In this document: piece by piece, positions 44,452 through 57,100 of the stretch
Layout of the letters: every line of letters starts with the position of its first letter
Position numbering within the stretch: position 1 is the stretch's first letter
Source of the DNA: Sabethes cyaneus
Lineage: Eukaryota; Arthropoda; Insecta; Diptera; Culicidae
Direction of reading: 5' to 3'
DNA: 64,000 nt
NCBI RefSeq assembly: GCF_943734655.1
Contig: NC_071355.1
Location: 198,399,939-198,463,938, forward strand
Notes under the pieces: generated by a model
What the model was told of the DNA's origin: nothing
What the model saw: only the letters and a program-made list of their open reading frames with translations
Database searches by the model: none
Translations under genes and position numbers: made by a program

Positions 44452-45165
44452 TTAAGTTACTGTCTGAAGTCCGTAGAGGACTACCGGTCTGATTAGCGTT
44501 TTGTACATTGTCAGGTTTGTGCGGCGGCGTATGCTCCTTGATCGAGGCGTCTTGCGAAGGGAAAAGTAGGCTCGATTTCCAGCTTGAATGCGTCGTTGGA
44601 TCTCCATACTCGTATTATTGTCGGCGGTGACCAGAGATCCCAAATATACGAACTCATCAACCACTTCCAGTTCATCGCCGTCATTAGTCACTGTCCGTGG
44701 GAGGCAAACGTTGCTTTCTCTGGAGCCTGTTCCTACCATATATTTGGTTTTTGACGCATTAATTTGTAACCTTATCCTCCAAGCCTCCGTTTTTAATCTC
44801 GCCTCGATTGCCTCCGCCGTCTCAAGGTTTCCAGTAATGATGTCATCTGCGAAGGCCACGAGTTGGCTATTCTTGCTGAAGATCGTTCCTCTCGTTGCGA
44901 TGCCCGCTCGCCGGATCACACCTTCGATAGCGATATTGAATAACATACAGAACAGTTCATCCCCATGCCGCAACCCTCTACGCGATTCGAAAGCACTCGA
45001 GAGTGTCACCGAAATGCGCACGTAGCACATCACTCGTTCCAGAGTAGCTTTGATCTGCCGCGTCAGTTTGTCCGGAAAACCGTACTCGTGCATTATCTGC
45101 CACACCTGTTCTCGTTCAACTGTATCGTGTGCTGCCTTGAAATCCACGCAAATATGAGGTCTAGG
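44452..45165 (-). pseudogene. RTE-like reverse transcriptase fragment
   Basis: One open frame from 45147 down to 44452 (231 codons) covers the RT palm and thumb: DFKAAHDTVERE (first Asp block), RRGLRHGDELFCMLFNIAIE, VAFADDIITG (catalytic FADD), KTKYMVG, YLGSLVTADNN and TLIRPVVLYG. The endonuclease, fingers and C-terminus are missing. The 5' truncation falls at about 45165-45230, at the edge of a GGACTG array, and the 3' end is cut next to the SINE. The reading frame is still open, but the internal position of the start and the absence of the rest mean it is a relic. It belongs to the same broad family as 31567-33607 but is not a close copy. Confidence 0.8.
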
Positions 45166-45229
45166 TCCAGGTCTTTTCGATATATCTAGCGATATTATTT
45201 ATTACGAATTACTTCCATATTTAAGTTGA

Positions 45230-45873
45230 TTACAATTGTATCTTGTGTATTGGATCGGACTGAGCTGTAGCCTAAGCTGGATAGGACTGGATTGTGTTCT
45301 GGACTGTACTGAGAACTGACGAATCGATTGAACTGTCAGCTGAAGTAGTCTGTGGGCTGAACTGTGAATTGTGGGCGAGGCTAGGTGGGGTAGGCTGGGC
45401 TGAACTTTGGACTGGGTTGGATTCGACTGGACTGTGAACGGAACCGAGCCGTGCATTGAACTGGATTGTAGACCGGACTATGGATTGGACTAGTTTATTA
45501 ACGGGGGTGACGTATGGACTGGGATAGAGTGGGCTTTTCAGTAGATTGGATTGACTTATTGGACTGGACTGTGAATTGGATTGGATTGTGGACTGAATTA
45601 CATTGAATTGTTAACTAGACTGTACTGAGGACTGGACTGGACTCTAAGTAGGACTGCAGGAAGACTGTACTGTGGTCTGGATTGGATTGCTAGATTAGGT
45701 CTAGACCAGATTAAATTGTGAATTAGAGTGGAATACTCTGTGGACTGGATTGGACTGAATAGTCGAATAACCTGTATTGGGGACCTGAATGAACTGGACT
45801 GTGAACAGGAGTGGTTTATAGACTGGTCTGGACTGTGGACTAGAGGTGAGACTGGACTGTAGACTGGACCTGG
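45230..45873. repeat. Degenerate GGACTGTGGACT array, part 1
   Basis: Irregular repetition of GGACTGGACTGTGGACTGGA, GAACTGTGAATTG and GGATTGGACTG words, purine/GT-biased on the + strand. It is split from part 2 by the hAT-type MITE. Confidence 0.85.
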
Positions 45874-46532
45874 ACCACTGATTCAAATCGAGCGAGAAGC
45901 CAACGATGCATACTCTCACGCTAGTAACTATGATAAGCATAGCATTCAACGCTTACGTCACTCACGCAAGCGTTAGACAAACACCGCCGTTACTGCGTGC
46001 AGACATTCTGCTACCTACACGCTCGCGAACGCACAGCCTCAGATCGTCTTCCTGCATAACCCACTCGCGAGTCGAACAAATACTTAAACTTGTCCTCTTG
46101 TCTCAAATGTTTAGGAATGTTTCAAAGCATTTATTACAATACAGTAAAATAAAAATTTGCGTGACAAACATTTGCACAATGTCAAGCTTTGTCGAATTGA
46201 CCCTGCAATCGTAGTCTCATGTGAGCCACTCGTTCATACTCCTAGGCACACCTTCATACTTGTTCGTTTCTTCTTCATCTTCACCTTTGATTCTTCTCAC
46301 GAGCTAGAGTGAGAGCCTTCGCGAGTGAACGGGTTGCAACGACGAGCGAGAGCGACGACCATGACTGTAAGCTAAATACACACTCACAAAACTGTGTATT
46401 GTTACAGTGCATGAATAAATAAGAGCTAGAGTCCTAAAGGGATGCTTATGCCGGCGACCCGGCTTGTTCGTTCGAATGAGTAAGCGTGTGTGAGAAAATT
46501 AGACCACACGAGTGTGGGCTTCGCAACACTGG
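45874..46532. mobile_element. hAT-type MITE, copy 1
   Basis: It is homologous over most of its length to 52018-52560 (shared AATCGAGCGAGAAG, ATAGCATTCAACGCTTACG, ATCGTCTTCCTGCATA, TGAGAAAATTAGACCACACG). The right end TTCGCAACACTG is the inverse of the start of copy 2. The left end is diverged (CACTGATTCAAATCG). It interrupts the GGACTG array, so a target duplication cannot be judged. Its short ORFs are not shared with copy 2. Confidence 0.75.
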
Positions 46533-46984
46533 ACAGAACTGTGGACTGAATCGAATTGAGGATTAGGCTGGACTGTGAACTAGACTGTGCTGTGGACTAG
46601 ACAGGATTATGGACATGGCTGCACTTTGACGAGATGCTATCTCGGAGAAAGGACTGTGGACTGGTTTGAGGACTGTACTGCGGACTGTAGACTGGACTGT
46701 AAACTATCGACTGGGCTGTAGACTGTGCATACGACTGAGCTGTAGACTGCACTAGACTGTGGACTCGACTAAGTTGTGGATTTGATAGGACTGGAGGGTG
46801 GATAAAACTGAGCTAAATTGTTGATTTACTATGGACTATGAACTGAATTGGACTGTAAACTGGACTATAGATTGTGAACTCGACTGGGCTGAGGATTGAA
46901 CTGGGCTGGACTAAACTGTGAACTATGGATTGGACTGGTCTGCACAATGCATTGGAGTGGACTGTGGACTGGACTGGACCGATT
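46533..46984. repeat. Degenerate GGACTGTGGACT array, part 2
   Basis: GGACTGTGGACTGGTTTGAGG-like words continue until the TTAA at 46985, where the next element begins. Confidence 0.85.
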
Positions 46985-46988
46985 TTAA

Positions 46989-48208
46989 CCGTTATGTGTG
47001 CGACAGGGTACCCGGGTACCTTTTCAGTTTTAAAATAGTTATAACTCATTCAATTTAAAACATACGTCATTGAAATTTTGCGACATCGTAAAACTCGTTG
47101 ATCATAAGTAATTGAGGTTTTTTTGGTGCATATCCATAAAGGGGTTTAGCAATGAGAGTCACTTGAATTTTTTTATTACGTAGGAGGGCGACAAGGGTAC
47201 CCGGGTACCCATGATTTGCTATGTTCATAACTTTAGTTATGTTGAACCGATTTGGATGAAACCAGTGGCATTTGATTCGTACATTTATCCAGTTTTGATT
47301 AGATAAATCATTTGGCCATCAAATGACAAGTAGTTCCCGGGAATCGGTAATTCCGGAGCAACATCCGGTAAAACGTGGGAAGCCGCATGTTTTGAAAGAA
47401 TATCAGCTGCAGTAAACCTATTAGCTTTGAACTTGACACTGTGGACCCTTTTTTCATCTAATTACATAAATTGGTGACTTTAGATCGCATTGGCTACTCC
47501 AGAATTTGGTTCCTGTAGGGATACCGATGGCGAGTTGGGTGCCTAATCCCATATTAGAATTGGTTTAGCGGATCTTTTAGAGTTTTTGAACTGAAATGGT
47601 CAGTTTAGTACTGATTGATAATTTCGGAACTGGTTCCAAATGTATAACGGATGGTTCTACGTTTTGAGCGGTTCTGATAATGCTAAGCATTATCTTGAAT
47701 CCTGCGGTATCATCTGTGACCCCGTAGAAACCATTTTCGAAATAACCAATCAAAATACATCGAAATGTAAAAAATATCGCCTACCGAACTAATTCCAAGA
47801 ACTTTGATACCCATATTGCTAGGTTTTACCTCCAATCCTGGACTGGCTACCCATGGGCCCACAGGAACCTACTCCGGAATGGCCAACTTGATTCATCTCA
47901 TTATATGAAATAGTACATTGTATGAATTTTTAGAGTTTTTATATCCGCATGACTGATTTTCCTGCAATACAATCATTTCTCTTTCTCACAGCGGACACTC
48001 TGTCGGAATTCCGGATTTTCGGGCCCCGTATGTCTTTTAGTGGCCAAATGGCCAAATGATTGAAAACTAGATAAATTAACGAATCAAATGACACCTATTT
48101 CGTCGAAATCGGTTAAAAATTGTTGATGTTATAACCACATCAATTTTGGGTACCCGGGTACCCTTGTCGCCCTGCTAAAGGTGTTTTTTTTTGTCGCACA
48201 CATAACGG
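46989..48208. mobile_element. 1.2-kb TTAA-flanked element with GGTACCCGGGTACC palindromes
   Basis: TTAA flanks both sides (46985-46988 and 48209-48212). The terminal inverted repeats are CCGTTATGTGTGCGACA, 17 of 17 matching. Subterminally, GCGACAAGGGTACCCGGGTA (about 47188) is inverted at about 48149-48172, and a third GGGTACCCGGGTACC lies at 47007. TTAA duplication suggests piggyBac-type mobilisation, although the end sequence is not the usual CCC/CCY form. No transposase is visible; the interior reads as non-coding. Confidence 0.8.
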
Positions 48209-48212
48209 TTAA

Positions 48213-50169
48213 TCAGTTCTCAGTGATTTCGATTTTCGAACTAATACTTCAGCTGGAAGACTCGGTCTCGGTCTCAGTCTCAGCCTCGGTTTCGGTCTCG
48301 GAATTTATTCGTTTAACAAAGTGGCATTTGGAAATAGTATTCCGCATTGCCAAAGTTTTCCAAAAACGCAATACAAAATAAAACTCGGGCGACCCGCATC
48401 AGTCGTTAACCTATCAATACCTCGGTGCGACGAAGCGTAAAGATAAACTTAAACGTTTTCACTCCGTCTCGGAGATCCAACCCCGATGTAAGTTTTTTGC
48501 TACATCCTAATGAAGAATTTACGGTGTTTGTTTGCTAAACGTAACTATTTTGCAAGTGTAGCACGCTAGGCTCTAGGCACGCTATTACAGTATCAGCTGA
48601 TGTTTGTCCCACGGTTGTTGTCGGTTCGTTTATTCAACAAGGGTTACCCGAAAATCAAGTTCAACGAAGTAGTGACGTTTTAGGGTCGCAATTTCTGTAC
48701 TCGTCGTTCATCCCTACGACTGATTTACTACTGCCTGTACCGTTCAAAACTGATGAGCAAAATCAACTATGGCATGCTGCTGAACTGATGAACCCGTCAT
48801 ATAAAGCCCACTCTTTGCAATGTTTATCCATGTGATAGATTTCTCGCCAGGATGGTATGTAACGGAAAACACCTCACAAAAAACATCATACCATGTGCTC
48901 AAACATCAAACATGCTCTAATGGGGTTATCTCAAGAGTCTACGAAACCGTAAATTCAGTTCTTCCGACTGAAAAATGCACAATTTATTCCATTCCTTATT
49001 TGCTACTGAAATTCATTAACTTTCCCACCCTGTCGGTGCAGGTCGGAAATTGAAGCTAAATTCCCCTAAATTGCTTCAATTTATATAATTTGATTTGATA
49101 ATTTGATTCCCTTCGTAATAAAAAAAGTACATCGTTTCATAAAAAAAACTTGAAGGCATTTCCACATCGTAAAACCATCGTTCGATGGTTGATGATGCAC
49201 TTCAAAATCGTGGACCTTCCGCCTTCCCGATAGCATCATTTCAATTCGCCCAATCAAACTGGCAATCAACAGGCACTTATTATTGTTTTTCATTTCTTTC
49301 CGAAGAACCCTTACTTATAACGATAATAACAGAGGCTTAACCGGGAAAGAAATAACAATAATAAGCACTTGAGCCGATCTGTTCTATTTCCTCGCCAATT
49401 TTCCCATCCCACAGGTTTTTTTCCCGTTCCGATTGGATATTTTTTGCTGATCCTTCAGGTGGCACGGCGGTGGCGCCCTCATCGGGGTTGTACCGGTAGC
49501 CATCAGGTGCTGCTATTGAACGATAGTCGAATCAGTTGTTTTCCTTCTCGTTACCGGCATCGTCATCATCGTCGTCGTCGTCGATGTTGTCGTCATTGTC
49601 GACAACCACGTTTCTTTCAACCATGCTGCAGCATTGATTCCATTTCCCACTTCGATCATCCACTGGCTCTGTACCGTTCCATACCTGCCTGCCAGCCTGC
49701 AATTCTACTGAATGATTCTCAAGCACTCGTAAATCACGGCTTCGACAAGTTGCAATCTGAAGCACCTCGTGGTTGGTTTTCCTAGCAGCCCAGCGCAGAG
49801 CGCAGCGTGGGGTAACTTCATTTCGAAAGGCTAAACCGTGGTCTTCTAACGGGAGCAGCCCGTCTTACCGATTCGGAATGCAGCATTCGGAAGGTTGAAC
49901 CGTTGTTGCGTTGCTTTATTTGCTTTCTTGAGGAAGTTCTTTTATATTGTAGTATGTTACGCCCGTCATTCATTGGGTGGGAAGGATTAATTAGTAGCAG
50001 TAACAAACTCGATGGAAGCCAAAATAAAGAACGTTAATTGCCTTTTTGCAACTTGACAGACCAAGAGAAGTTCTATAAAAATATGAATTTGTTTTGTCGA
50101 CTGTAAAATTGTATATTCTCGTTTTTCCTGTCTCGTTTGGCTGCCAGTCTACTAAAATTTGAACAAATT
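48213..50169. other. Mostly unassigned; degenerate GGTCTC repeat at 48263-48302
   Basis: A short worn array of GGTCTC/AGTCTC/CGGTTTC hexamers lies just right of the TTAA element. It is the reverse complement of the GAGACC unit that is massively expanded at 50449. The rest shows no supported gene. A CGT/CAT trinucleotide-rich patch is at about 49559-49605. Confidence 0.55.
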
Positions 50170-50253
50170 GTATAACCTTTCCAACGTTTCGATTCTATAA
50201 TTCCAGTCTTCTAAAGAGTAAAATATAGAATTCAAACGTTGGAGGTATTATAC
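50170..50253. repeat. Hairpin repeat
   Basis: GTATAACCTTTCCAACGTTT on the left pairs with AAACGTTGGAGGTATTATAC on the right, with TCTATA/TATAGA continuing the stem. It is bounded more distantly by an inverted and a direct copy of an AGAAGTTCTATAAAAAT word (50068 and 50272). A small fold-back element is likely. Confidence 0.55.
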
Positions 50254-50430
50254 AAACAGCCAATAAAAACGAGAAGTTCTATAAAAATGAAACAATTTTG
50301 AAGAAAAGCGATCAGTCTCAGACAGCCAAGCTACAAGCCGATAGTCGATATTCCAAATGCGCTCCAATTGCCGGTTTTCTTATAGTGGAAAGGATAAAGC
50401 CATCATGAACTATGTAGTAGACACTTCGCA

Positions 50431-50904
<474 letters not shown>

Positions 50905-50929
50905 TCCATATAGTTGACCATATTTCAAA

Positions 50930-52009
50930 TATTTTTTCTCGATAACGCGGAAGGCGAATCGATTCGGGTTTTTTGCACTCTAAACATTGTATTTTATACT
51001 AATATTTACGATTTTGTTTACATATGGGAGCCTCTTGCCCCCTCCCCTACGGCTCCTTGAACATGATCATTCGAAAAAAACACGAATTGCGGTACCATGG
51101 ATTGGCGCTCGAGGGTTTATCCGATATAAAATATTCCAAAACGACATGAAAGCACATTAAATTATCTTGTCTTTGGCCCATCCTTTTTTTAAATTCGAAC
51201 GCACAATACAATTGCGGACATTAAAACATAAAAATCAGTTTTTTAACCGAAAAATTGACTTTAAACGTTTCTAAAAAATACATAAATTACAATATCGAAA
51301 AAAGGATAGGTCAAAGACAAGACCATTTCATAAGCTTTGAAACAAAAAAAGAAGCTAGAGAATCGCTTGAGCCGTTCTTGAGATATTTATGGTACCGACT
51401 TTGAAAACCTGGTTCCGAGAAAAACGGTATTGAAGTTTTTATCCACTGTGCAATCATTTCAGACATTCGCGGTACAATTAACTGTAACTTTGTCATTTTT
51501 TGGAATTATTCGAAACGGCTTCAAACACATGTGCTAAAAATGTTAATTCGTTTTTATATAATTGAAAAGTACTGTGCCCCCTTAAGTTAGAAAACCAAAA
51601 TTTTTATCATTGCTTAGTGATGCTAATATTACAATAACTTGATTAATTTTAATTTCATGTAACAACTTGAATAATTAAGATAGTTTCCATGCATTCTGTT
51701 TTGTCCGTTTATTTGTTGTTACTATCAGTGGAGTTCACTATCGGTCGATAATAATAAACTTTTTTTTTGCGCCAAATTCAAACGTAAAATCTGGCCGACA
51801 TGTGGTTTCCACTAGACGGTGCTACCTGCAACACAGCACGTTAAGCAATGTATTAATTGAAAGGCGAGTTTGGTAAGAACCAGACATGCCTAAAAACTGA
51901 ACCATACTGCGTGCCGCATGTGAAAAACTTTACAAAGTTTATTTGAATCAGTACACTGCTAGCGTGTCTGATGAAATGCACTGCACGCTCCAAACAAAAC
52001 AAACCGCGA
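50930..52009. other. Unassigned AT-rich DNA
   Basis: No gene, RNA or element end could be supported. It is followed directly by the hAT-type MITE target duplication. Confidence 0.55.
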
Positions 52010-52017
52010 CCGGTATC

Positions 52018-52560
52018 CAATGTTGCGAATCGAGCGAGAAGTCAACCATGCCTACTCACACACGAAAGAGTATGAGAAGAATAGCATTCAACACTTACGC
52101 CGCACACGCAGGCGTAAAAGAAACAGCCGCCGGTGCCGTGTGAGACATTTTGCTACGCACACACTCGCGCACACTTGTCCTCACATCGTCTTCCTGCATA
52201 GCTTATTCCCGAGGCAAAAACGCGTTGTGAATCAAATGCCCGGGAGGCTGGTAGCGCATTGGGACACAAATTTTGCATTACTTTTTCTTCTTCTTCTTCA
52301 TCTTCGCCCTTGATTCTACTCACGCGCGGGAGCGCGAACCCTCGCGTGTAATCGGCATCAGCAGATCGGGCTTCAACGACGAACGACGAGCAACAACTGT
52401 AACTGTTAGCTAAACACATACGCACAAAAACTCATTGCAGTGCATGAAGAAATAAGTGCGGGAGTTTTAAAGGGATGCATATGCCGCCCGGGTTGTTCGT
52501 TAGAATGAGTACGCGTATGTGAGAAAATTAGACCACACGAGTGCGGGCTTCGAAGCACTG
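52018..52560. mobile_element. hAT-type MITE, copy 2, with 8-bp target duplication
   Basis: CCGGTATC is repeated exactly at 52010-52017 and 52561-52568. The ends are CAATGTTGCGAA and TTCGAAGCACTG, imperfect inverse. An 8-bp duplication with CA(G/A)TG ends is the hAT superfamily signature. The 543-bp interior matches copy 1 at 45874-46532 in the same orientation, is non-coding, and has a CTTCTTCTTCTTCATCTTCGCC patch near 52288. Confidence 0.85.
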
Positions 52561-52568
52561 CCGGTATC

Positions 52569-53439
52569 GCTGTTGTATTTAAGGCACAGGTTTTCAACAC
52601 TTCGGAAACACTCGGTATCACGTACGTTAGCTTCGTACGCAGAGGTTGGAAAACTCGCAAAATGAATAGATACGCCGAGCATCGGCAAACGGTTTTTATC
52701 ATGATAAAACAGCTACGCGAGTGGTTCAATTCGCCTATAACAATGAGCAACATACACTCAAGCTTCATAGCATCGCTGAATATACGAATATCGTGAGCAA
52801 CGCAAAAGTGCAAATTACTGCTTTCTGCTGCTTGTAAAGCCACTAACACTACTTTAAACTATTCCCTTTTCGTGCTAATATTATTTTGAATACTTTACGG
52901 CGTCCCCGGGCATTCTATATCCGATAAATCGAACACACTCAATGTTCAATATTCAATTTTTGAACGAATTCTGATGTTCATATTGAGGTTCTGTTCGTGA
53001 TAAAATTCAAAGCTGATGCGTGCATTATCGGTGAGGCAGGCGAATAGTGTGTGTTCATGAGGGATGTTCATCGATTTAAACGATCACTTTTTCGCGAACT
53101 CTCCAACCACTGTTCGTACGTAAATATGGTGGACGATCACCTTGAACAGGTGTCTTATTGCTAGCGTTAGTTTTTCGTATTCGTTTTTCTATTCCATTTA
53201 CTCACGTGGCCAGTTGGAATAAATATCAGGCGCCTCCATGCATGTTTTTGCCAACTTAAAAATACTCATCTACGGTGGATGCCAACATCAATTAACACTC
53301 GGAGATATGTTAATCGAGCGCTTTGAAAACCGGTGTTTCTTTGCATGCATGGGCACTGCGTGTACAAAGATACAAACTTGGATGCGTCGTGTTAGGCCAT
53401 TGATAGCTTGGTTAAGTTTTTCCCTATTGCCACTGTGTG
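52569..53439. other. Unassigned DNA
   Basis: I see no family motif or structural repeat in this stretch. The short frames at 52406-52849 (minus) and 53238-53486 (plus) have no recognisable domain. Confidence 0.5.
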
Positions 53440-53545
53440 CCTTTAGCGTTGATAAATGCGGAATTCAGTATAAAGGAAGGATGTAAAGAGATTTGAGCAT
53501 AAATCCATTGCTAACGTCACTTAAAATCGAATAGCCTGATATTGC
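53440..53545. mobile_element. Decayed relative of the 31721-32369 retroposon
   Basis: AGGAAGGATGTAAAGAGATT, AATAAATCC/CATTGCTAACGTCACTT and GAATAGCCTGATATTGCTAA align in order with 32245-32335 (GGAAGGATGTGGAGGGGCCT, CCATGCTAAAGTCACTTG, GAATGACCTGATTCTACTAA). Only this segment is recognisable and no flanking duplication was found. Confidence 0.55.
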
Positions 53546-53619
53546 TAACATCAAGAAATAACATCTGGCTGCGGCACGAAATTTTAAAACTGGTTGAAAT
53601 AGTACCTGGTTAATCTCAG

Positions 53620-54125
53620 TAAAACTGGCGGTGTCTCTTGTAGTGAATTTTGTAACCATTCTGGTGTTCCACAAGGCAGCAATATCGGACGCCATTGTTT
53701 TCCTTATTTTTAACGACGCTTGTGCAGTTTGAAGATTCAAATTGCTATATGCTGATGATCTGAAAAAGTTTGCACCGGTCCAATCTTTTGAAGATTGCTG
53801 AAGAACTGCCATAACTAATCGATATTTTTTTGCGGACTGGTGTCGAAAGAATGAGCTGTGGTATGCTTTGATATTCTTACCCTGGAAAAATCCTTTAGTT
53901 CTTCCGCTCTATCGAGACCGCTCCAGCCTACTCAATATTGCAATTCTAGAGAATAGGAGAAAAATTGAAAGGATTCTGTTTATCAGGAAAGTTTTGGGCG
54001 AATTTGACTCTCCAAACATCTTCACTCAAATTAATTTTAATGCCACGCCACGTTCTCTTCGGGGCGTAGAATTTCTTCGCCTGGATTTTCGACAAAAGTG
54101 TCGGTTTTGTCATGCAAATTAGTTT
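53620..54125 (+). pseudogene. Jockey/CR1-like reverse transcriptase remnant
   Basis: On the + strand, in broken frames, SGVPQGSNIG (about 53655-53690) is the RT palm GVPQGS motif, followed by a worn catalytic box read as CxDDLKKF (about 53740-53775) and a CRKNELW block. From there it jumps to the conserved C-terminal tail: LPLYRDRSSLLNIAILENRR (about 53900-53965), LFIRKVLGEFDSPNIFTQIN and LRGVEFLRLDF (to about 54100). The tail is open for 84 codons. The thumb region between is deleted. This order is characteristic of Jockey/CR1-type elements without RNase H. It is dead, with stops before and after. Confidence 0.7.
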
Positions 54126-57100
54126 TTGTAGTGATTTTAAACTGCCACTGTGAAATTCTCTATTTAACTCTACTTCAATTGAGCAACAGTCTAAGGAAGT
54201 TTCAGATATTTGCTCAGAATAGTATATTGAAAATTTACTTGTAACCTGTTACAGAATCAATCATAGGAAACCAAAATTTCGCCTATACTGAGATTGTTTA
54301 TCTGAAAACCAACTATGTCAAATAAGCCAGTAATCTAGCACCAAATTTCTGCGTGTTCACCTTCTATCTACTGCTCCTACGAGCCTATGAAAAATTGATC
54401 CAGATTTGTTCATATTGTGACAGAATTCTATCATCCCGATCCAACATAATCCGCAGAGGACAAACTTCCCTGGACTGTTGTTCATATTTTTCTAACATTC
54501 CTGCGAGGAAACATCCTAAACCGATTTAACATTCACTACACATTGCTGTCGATTCATCAAATTCCATTTTTTTTTCTAAACATGCTCTGAACAAGTCCCG
54601 CATACAACGAAATGGGAATAATTTGTTAATTGTATTATCTGCTTTATCCGATTTATAAATTGATAATTGCTGACGGAGAACGGACCCTATCAGCACCGCC
54701 ATACGCATCTTCCTCTGGGTCGCAGTGTCTACATGTGGCAAAAAGTTTTCCCTTTATCTCCACCAAACAAGGAAACACACGTAATTTGTTCCCCAAAAGC
54801 AACCCGACGAAAATTAAAAACGCGGAACGGATCATCCGAACCAATCAGTTCGGTTTTTTCCTTCGCTTTCTCTCGAACAAGCTTCATTAGAGATCTCGTT
54901 AAATTCAAACAACGTGCTCTATCGTCGCACGTTGCGGCGCATTTAGAGGCCTTTTTCCAGCCCTAGAAAAAGTATGTGGGATGAGTTTTCCTTGTTATGA
55001 ATCTGATTTTTTTTTTCAGTTGACGAAAGATTTCGGATGAAACTGTGAAACTGGGAAGAAAGATAAACTACAGACTTTCAGCTGCTCCCTGGAGCCCATA
55101 TTATCCTTCGCTAGAAGAGATTCCCCCCGGTTGGTTACATCGAACCAGAGGGAGATTTGCTTCAGATTGCCAAAATAAAAAGGATGCGCGATAGCTTTTG
55201 TTTAATGTACATACATAATTTATTTCCTGGGCGCAGCGGCAGTGGCAGCAGTAGCAGCTAGCATCTCCACTTGGTTTCCGGTGAAGAATCCGTAACGGGG
55301 TTGTTAGTCCCTTTTCTCTCACCTCGCCGTCTGTTCCATTTAGGAAGGGCGATGCGATGGCGCGGTGAAGGTGAGTGGAATGGCTGTAAGATCCTTTAAA
55401 CGGGGCTCTCAGCCGGTTAAAACAAAAATCTTGGTTAAGTAATGGTTATTGCGTGTAGAGATAATGGCTAGCGCTTTCTCGTTCGCAGAAGAGTGTTCGT
55501 TTGTTTCGAAGGTTTGGGATTTTTTTCGGAAATATTGAGATAATCTTCTTCGATGTTATGTTCTGGTATGGTGAGCACTATTTGGGGAAAAGATAGAATC
55601 CAATTGACGAGCTTAAAATAGACAGTCGGATTAAGTTGGTACAAGCTTGAAAAAGTTGTTAATCATGATAAGTCAGCAATTATTTACATAATTTCGTCGT
55701 AAGTTAAAATTATGTTGAGCTCCATTCATCATGGAATGCAGTAATAAGTTTCGTTCTGACTTCGTCCTCGTTTTGCTGTTGGATGGGATTAAAAAAATGC
55801 GGGTAAAAAATGCCGATACCAGAAGCGAAAACAGAAAAATCGTGACTTGAATGGTAAATTCAAATTTCTCGTTAAGATTCGGGTAGTGTGGAATGTTATT
55901 TCTTAGGTCACTCGACAAGCGGTTTGGATTCTGGTCAACCATTTGCATTCCAAGCGTCTGTCTGATTGTGTTTATATATGCTTCAACAATACTAGGTTGA
56001 CTTTGATGATATGTCTACTGTTACAACTTATAACGCGTGTGTCTCCTTTGTAAATTGTGAGGAATTTTTCGATGTTCCTTTTTAGCATGGAATTTCCCAG
56101 TAAAAAGTTGCACACATGCGCATGCTGGTGATGTCATATGGCGGGTACATTCCGAGGACAAATTTCCCAACTTCCTTTCCGTTCATGTAGTCTGCTACGT
56201 GAGAAATGGTTTTGCAATGTTAGAAATTAGATCACGTGTCGGTTGACTTCTAGAACGTGGCCGCTGTGAGTGGTGGTGATGAAAAGAATGCGTCCTGTCC
56301 TGGGAGAAGTGTCTGCCGGAGTCGTAGGTACCTACATATAACTCCGATGCCGGTTTGCGTTTGGAATGAAATTCTCTACTGCTGAAATGTTTTGTTGGTT
56401 TGAACATGAGATTGGACACATCCACCGGCACGTCCCAGGAATTTACTTTTATTGGTCGTTTGGACGTGATTATGTGTAATTCGTAAACCGTTTCAGGAGC
56501 CTAATGTGATGTTCTTTGATTGATAGTAATACCCTTTCCATTTTTTTCTCTCCCTTTCAGGTGAGTTCAAACGAACGTTGTTGAAGCTTCCAGACTGCCG
56601 CTTCTGTGGTAAGAATATGCTTAAATCGATAAAATTCTGTTGGTATCAAAGCCTGGCAGACAGCATAATAAAACGAGACGCAGTGTACGCATTTCGTCCC
56701 AATAATGTTTTGTCAATAAAATCAGCATAAATATTGATATCGTCGTATGCGGATTTACATGTTAAAAAGCTCCCTGCTGCTGCTGTTGCTGCTAGGGCGT
56801 GCTGCTTTCGCTTACGCTTTCGTGATGCCTGCAGGAGCCTGATCGTTTGCCAGGGCAGCAATGCACTGCTTTCTACAATACTTCAGTTTATAGCTCGGTT
56901 GTTACAGAACGCCTGCCGTCCGTTCCTGCTTGACAAGTGCTCAGGAGGCAGCCGCTTTACAAAAGGATTTTACGTGTTTGTAAATTCATGATATTTCACT
57001 CGACTGAATCCACATGTTTCGGCGCTGAACTGTCGTTTCGTTTGGGGAGCGGGTATGGTCGGGTTTGGCTATTTATGGGAATGTTTTTGTTCGATTCGAA

